A model generated the notes under the pieces. The model searched no databases, was not told where the DNA came from, and worked only from the letters and a program-made list of their open reading frames with translations. DNA of 64,000 nucleotides, taken from positions 1 to 64,000 of the forward strand of contig CANQPI010000003.1 in NCBI GenBank assembly GCA_947625725.1, written 5' to 3'. Shown one piece after another: positions 60,075 to 64,000 of the stretch; position 1 is the first letter of the stretch, and each line of letters starts with the position of its first letter. The position numbers and the translations under genes are program-made. Source of the stretch: an uncultured Clostridia bacterium (GTDB taxonomy: Bacteria; Bacillota; Clostridia; Christensenellales; CAG-314).

Positions 60075-60374
60075 ATGGCTACGAAAAAGAAAAACGAAAC
60101 AAAACAACCTCTCTACATCAACGGCAGATACGTTGTCGAACGCGAACTTCCCTCCAAACCCGTCAAGGGCGATCAACCTTACGAGGCGGCAAAGGGACAA
60201 GTCAAGGTGACTTTGATCAAAAGCACCGCCGGCTGCCTCAAAGAACAACAGGCTACGGTACGCGCGCTGGGACTTACCAAGATACGCACCAGCAACGTGT
60301 TGCCCGACAATGCGGCAACTCGCGGAATGATTTTCAAGGTAAAACACCTTGTCACCGTTGAAGAAGTAAAGTAG
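60075..60374 (+). CDS. rpmD: 50S ribosomal protein L30 with ~40-aa N-terminal extension
   Basis: VKVTLIKSTAGCLKEQQATVRALGLTKIRTSNVLPDNAATRGMIFKVKHLVTVEE; start 60075 after gaggtgtaca. Confidence 0.94.
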   Translation: MATKKKNETKQPLYINGRYVVERELPSKPVKGDQPYEAAKGQVKVTLIKSTAGCLKEQQATVRALGLTKIRTSNVLPDNAATRGMIFKVKHLVTVEEVK

Positions 60375-60383
60375 GAGGCAATT

Positions 60384-60827
60384 ATGAGAATACATTCTAT
60401 CAAACCCGCCGAAGGCGCTACCTCAACTCCCAAGAGATTGGGCAGAGGTATCGGCAGCGGTCTGGGCAAGACAAGCGGCAAGGGTCACAAGGGTCAATGG
60501 GCTCGTAGCGGCGGCGGTGTGCGCCCCGGCTTCGAGGGCGGTCAAACCCCCATTGCCAGACGCCTTCCCAAACGCGGTTTCAACAACAAATTCAGAACCG
60601 AGTACGACATAGTCAACGTAGACGCGCTCAACGCGTTTGACAACGATACCGTCGTCACCCGTGAGTTGTTGGTCGAGCAAGGATTGATCGGCGACAAAAA
60701 CGGTCTGCTCAAAGTACTTGGCAACGGAACTCTCACCAAAAAATTAACCGTCAAAGCAGACAGGTTTTCCGAATCGGCAAAACAAGCGATCGAATCGGCA
60801 GGCGGCGTTGCAGAGGTGCTTGAATAA
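60384..60827 (+). CDS. rplO: 50S ribosomal protein L15
   Basis: [50 protein letters not shown]. Confidence 0.97.
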   Translation: MRIHSIKPAEGATSTPKRLGRGIGSGLGKTSGKGHKGQWARSGGGVRPGFEGGQTPIARRLPKRGFNNKFRTEYDIVNVDALNAFDNDTVVTRELLVEQGLIGDKNGLLKVLGNGTLTKKLTVKADRFSESAKQAIESAGGVAEVLE

Positions 60828-62197
60828 TGTTTGAAACCATCAGAAATGCCTTTAAGATAAAGGACGTACGTAAAAAAATATTTATGACAATCCTGTTCAT
60901 AATTCTTTTCAGAATAGGTTGTTATATCACCGTTCCCGGATTGCAGAACATCTCCTCCGCAATGGAGAGTCAATCCAACATGAACATCTTCGGATTGCTC
61001 AACTCCATCACGGGCAGCGCGCTCAGTCAGGGTACTCTCTTTTCTCTCGGCATTTCACCGTACATCAACGCGTCAATTATCGTGCAGTTGTTGACGGTCG
61101 CTATCCCCGCTCTCGAAAGAATGAGCAAGGAAGGCGATGAAGGTAGAGAAAAAATCAACAAAATTACCCGTTGGGTAACTTTGGTTTTGGCAATAGTAAG
61201 CGCAGTAGGTATTTACCTCACCCTCAGCAGAAGTTACGACTACGTTAACGAAGGTTGGTTGGGCACTCAGTATGCAGAGTTCTTCTCGACGACCGGCGGC
61301 AAATGGATAATGGGTATCTACATTGTGGCAATGCTTACGGGCGGTTCCATGCTGTGCATGTGGATCGGCGAACGCATCACCGAGTACGGCGTAAGCAACG
61401 GTATCTCCCTGCTAATCTTCGTGGGTATCATTTCCACGGCTGCGCAACAGTTGTTCGGCACTATGTTTACCCCCAACGGTTGGGTATCCGCGCTCATTTT
61501 CCTCGCGGGACTGATCATTGTGTTCGGTTTCATCGTGTGGGTAGACGGCGCAGAACGCAAAATCAAGGTGCAGTACGCCAAGCAAGTCAAGGGAAACAAA
61601 ATGTACGGCGGACAATCCACCTTTATTCCCATCAAAGTCAACGCAAGCGGCGTCATGCCTTTGATTTTCGCTTACGCTTTGATGAGTTTTCCCACAATGA
61701 TAATCCAAACGTTCTGGCCGGATAGCAATTTCAACACTTGGTGGACGACCTGGATGACGGCAAACGGCAACGCCTGCGGTATTGTGGTGTACAACGTGAT
61801 TTTGGCAATTTTGATATTTGTATTTGCCTACTTCTATTCGCAGATACAGTTCAACCCCGTCGAAATTTCGCGTAACATTCAAAACAACGGCGGGTTTGTA
61901 ATGGGTATTCGTCCCGGCAGAGAAACGGCAGAGTACCTTGCCAAGGTGGTGTCGCGTATCACTTTGTGGGGCGCGGTGTTCCTTGCTATAATCGCCTTTG
62001 TACCGTCGATACTGTTCTCGATACCCGGTTGGGCAGGTTTGGCTGTAAACAATCAATTGGTGTCCAGCATGAGCGCAACGGGAATGTTGATCGTGGTATC
62101 CGTCGCGTTGGAATTCAACAAGGCTTTGGAAAATCAGATATTGATGCGCCACTACAAGGGGTTGCTTGGTTCCAACTCCAAAGGATTTTTGAGATAG
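60827..62197 (+). CDS. secY: Preprotein translocase subunit SecY
   Basis: Multi-TM; GISPYINASIIVQLLT; operon position. Confidence 0.97.
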   Translation: MFETIRNAFKIKDVRKKIFMTILFIILFRIGCYITVPGLQNISSAMESQSNMNIFGLLNSITGSALSQGTLFSLGISPYINASIIVQLLTVAIPALERMSKEGDEGREKINKITRWVTLVLAIVSAVGIYLTLSRSYDYVNEGWLGTQYAEFFSTTGGKWIMGIYIVAMLTGGSMLCMWIGERITEYGVSNGISLLIFVGIISTAAQQLFGTMFTPNGWVSALIFLAGLIIVFGFIVWVDGAERKIKVQYAKQVKGNKMYGGQSTFIPIKVNASGVMPLIFAYALMSFPTMIIQTFWPDSNFNTWWTTWMTANGNACGIVVYNVILAILIFVFAYFYSQIQFNPVEISRNIQNNGGFVMGIRPGRETAEYLAKVVSRITLWGAVFLAIIAFVPSILFSIPGWAGLAVNNQLVSSMSATGMLIVVSVALEFNKALENQILMRHYKGLLGSNSKGFLR

Positions 62198-62198
62198 C

Positions 62199-62822
62199 AT
62201 GAAAATAATTCTCTTGGGCGCGCCGGGCAGCGGCAAAGGCACCATGGCGCAAAAACTCACGGGCGAACTGCAAATTCCGCAAATTTCCACAGGGGATATT
62301 TTCCGCAAAAACTTGAAGGAAGCCACTCCCTTGGGACTGCAAATCAAAGACATTTTGGATAGCGGCGGGCTTGTTCCCGATGAGATCACGATCGAGATCG
62401 TCAAGAACAGGCTTGCCGAACCCGATTGCAACAACGGTTACATTCTGGACGGATTTCCGCGTTCCATAGTTCAAGCGGAAGCATTGGAAACGTTTCAGAA
62501 TATCGACTGCGCGATAAATCTCAGCGTAGACAAGCAGATAATAGTCAGCCGTCTTTCGGGCAGACGTTTCTGCCCTGATTGCAACGGAACGTTCCACATC
62601 TCCGCGTTGAGCGACCCCGAAGTCTGCCCCGTATGCGGCGGCAAACTGATAGTTCGCAAGGACGACAGAGAGGAAACGGTTTTGGAGCGTTTTCGCGTGT
62701 ACGAAACGACCACTCTCCCGTTGATAGATTTCTACGCTCGGCGCGGCAAACTCATCACCGTGGACGGCAGCGGCGGTATCGACGTTGTCTACGAACGAAT
62801 TCTCAACGCGCTTAACAAATGA
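62199..62822 (+). CDS. adk: Adenylate kinase with Cys4 lid
   Basis: LLGAPGSGKGTMAQKL; GFPRSIVQAEAL; CPDCNGTFHIS...CPVCGGKL. Confidence 0.97.
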   Translation: MKIILLGAPGSGKGTMAQKLTGELQIPQISTGDIFRKNLKEATPLGLQIKDILDSGGLVPDEITIEIVKNRLAEPDCNNGYILDGFPRSIVQAEALETFQNIDCAINLSVDKQIIVSRLSGRRFCPDCNGTFHISALSDPEVCPVCGGKLIVRKDDREETVLERFRVYETTTLPLIDFYARRGKLITVDGSGGIDVVYERILNALNK

Positions 62823-63568
62823 TTACCGTCAAGTCAGCCGAACAAATCGAATTGATGCGTCGCGCAAATCAAATCGTACGCGACACGTTGGAACTTCTCA
62901 GAGAACACACCAAACCGGGCGTATCCACCTTGACGTTGGACAAACTTGCTTACGAGTACATTTTGTCGCAAAACGCCAAACCGAGTTTTTTGCATTACAA
63001 CGGTTTTCCCGCAAGCATTTGCGTGTCGGTGGACTGCGAGGTGGTACACGGCATTCCCTCAAAGCGCAAAATTTTGCAGGAAGGACAAATAGTCAGTTAC
63101 GATTGCGGAGCGATCTACAAGGGTTGGCAGGGTGACGCGGCTCGTACCGTTGCGGTGGGGCTTATCAGCCCCGAGTGCCAGAAACTGATCGACGTCACGG
63201 AGCAATGTTTCTTCAAGGGAGTGCAAAGTATAGTTCCGGGGCAAACGCGTTTGGGCGATCTGGGGCATGTTATCCAGACCCATGCGGAAAGTTTCGGTTA
63301 CGGCGTGGTGCGCGAACTTGTCGGACACGGCATAGGCAGAGAAATGCACGAAGACCCCGAAGTGCCCAATTTCGGTATTCCCGGTCACGGCATGCGCCTG
63401 TCGGCAGGTATGACGATAGCCATCGAACCCATGATAACAATGGGTACGGAGCGCGTGGATTGGATGAACGACGGCTGGACCGTCAAAACGCGCGATCGCA
63501 AACCGGCGGCTCACTACGAAAACACCGTGGCTATCACAGAAAACGGTGTGGAAATTCTCAGTTTGTAG
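62819..63568 (+). CDS. map: Methionine aminopeptidase type I
   Basis: VSVDCEVVHGIPSKRKIL...YDCGAIYKGWQGDAARTV...GHGIGREMHEDPEVPNF. Confidence 0.97.
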   Translation: MITVKSAEQIELMRRANQIVRDTLELLREHTKPGVSTLTLDKLAYEYILSQNAKPSFLHYNGFPASICVSVDCEVVHGIPSKRKILQEGQIVSYDCGAIYKGWQGDAARTVAVGLISPECQKLIDVTEQCFFKGVQSIVPGQTRLGDLGHVIQTHAESFGYGVVRELVGHGIGREMHEDPEVPNFGIPGHGMRLSAGMTIAIEPMITMGTERVDWMNDGWTVKTRDRKPAAHYENTVAITENGVEILSL

Positions 63569-63574
63569 GTAGTT

Positions 63575-63844
63575 ATGAAAGACGGCATAGTCATAGGAAG
63601 CATAGTTCTGTCTACGCAGGGACGCGACAAGGGTATGTACTTTGTTGCGGTCGAGGTCGGTGACGGCGTTGTGTATCTTGCGGACGGCGGCATGCGGCGT
63701 CTTGCCCAACCCAAAAAGAAAAACATCAAGCACGTATCCGACAGCGGCGTTGTGTTGGACGGAATATCCCAAAAAATTTCTCAGGGCAAAAAAGTGTTCG
63801 ACAGCGAAGTCAAGAGCGCGCTCAGGCAGTTTCAAAATCAATAG
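63575..63844 (+). CDS. KOW-domain RNA-binding protein (L14e-like)
   Basis: [46 protein letters not shown]; between map and infA. Confidence 0.85.
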   Translation: MKDGIVIGSIVLSTQGRDKGMYFVAVEVGDGVVYLADGGMRRLAQPKKKNIKHVSDSGVVLDGISQKISQGKKVFDSEVKSALRQFQNQ

Positions 63845-63854
63845 GAGAATCAAA

Positions 63855-64000
63855 ATGTCCAAAGACGATGTTATCGAAGTAGAAGGCGTAGTAGTCGAAG
63901 CGTTGCGCAATGCGGAGTTCCGCGTGCGCCTCACCAACAATCACGAGGTTATCGCTTACGTTTCCGGCAAATTGCGCATCCACTCCATCAGAATTTTGCC
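63855..64000 (+). CDS. infA: Translation initiation factor IF-1 (partial, runs off window)
   Basis: [48 protein letters not shown]. Confidence 0.94.
   Translation, partial: MSKDDVIEVEGVVVEALRNAEFRVRLTNNHEVIAYVSGKLRIHSIRIL

Noticed and set aside
1-64000. CRISPR arrays, transposases, integrases, rRNA genes
   Set aside because: Looked for but none recognised; repeats present are short pairs rather than arrays with regular spacers.

Overview
This 64 kb window looks like a chromosomal segment from an uncultured, Firmicutes/Clostridia-like bacterium. It has moderate GC, clear Shine-Dalgarno sites and sigma-A-type promoters, and a tRNA gene with an encoded CCA. Left to right it contains: (1) a five-gene glycerol/ether-lipid-like oxidoreductase operon (GlpA-like, GlpB-like, DUF1667, FGGY kinase, AGPS-like FAD oxidase); (2) a ~16.5 kb surface/export operon with a ~3350-aa MBG-repeat lipoprotein ending in a Hint domain, an ABC ATPase with an N-terminal membrane anchor and a long acidic linker, an ABC permease, and a 1060-aa anchored ectoprotein; (3) HAD hydrolase, phosphoribosyltransferase, acyl-CoA-synthetase-like, TrkA and TrkH genes; (4) two tandem paralogous M3-like metallopeptidase lipoproteins with different numbers of InlB-type repeats; (5) an AT-rich accessory island (GIY-YIG-like protein plus four unknown ORFs) abutting the 3' end of tRNA-Thr(GGT); (6) MgtC, DnaC-like and DnaD-like genes and a Rad50/SMC-like coiled-coil protein with no visible Walker A; (7) ThpR, a DUF6273/InlB lipoprotein and an M1 peptidase lipoprotein; (8) the S10-spc ribosomal protein operon from rpsJ to a partial infA. 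The most interesting signal is a pair of G10 tracts, each placed four bases after TTGAC inside a -35/-10 spacer. One precedes the giant Hint-lipoprotein/ABC operon and the other the DUF6273/InlB lipoprotein, which suggests phase-variable promoters for surface proteins. No transposase, integrase, CRISPR array or rRNA was recognised. All homology calls are by eye; no searches were run.
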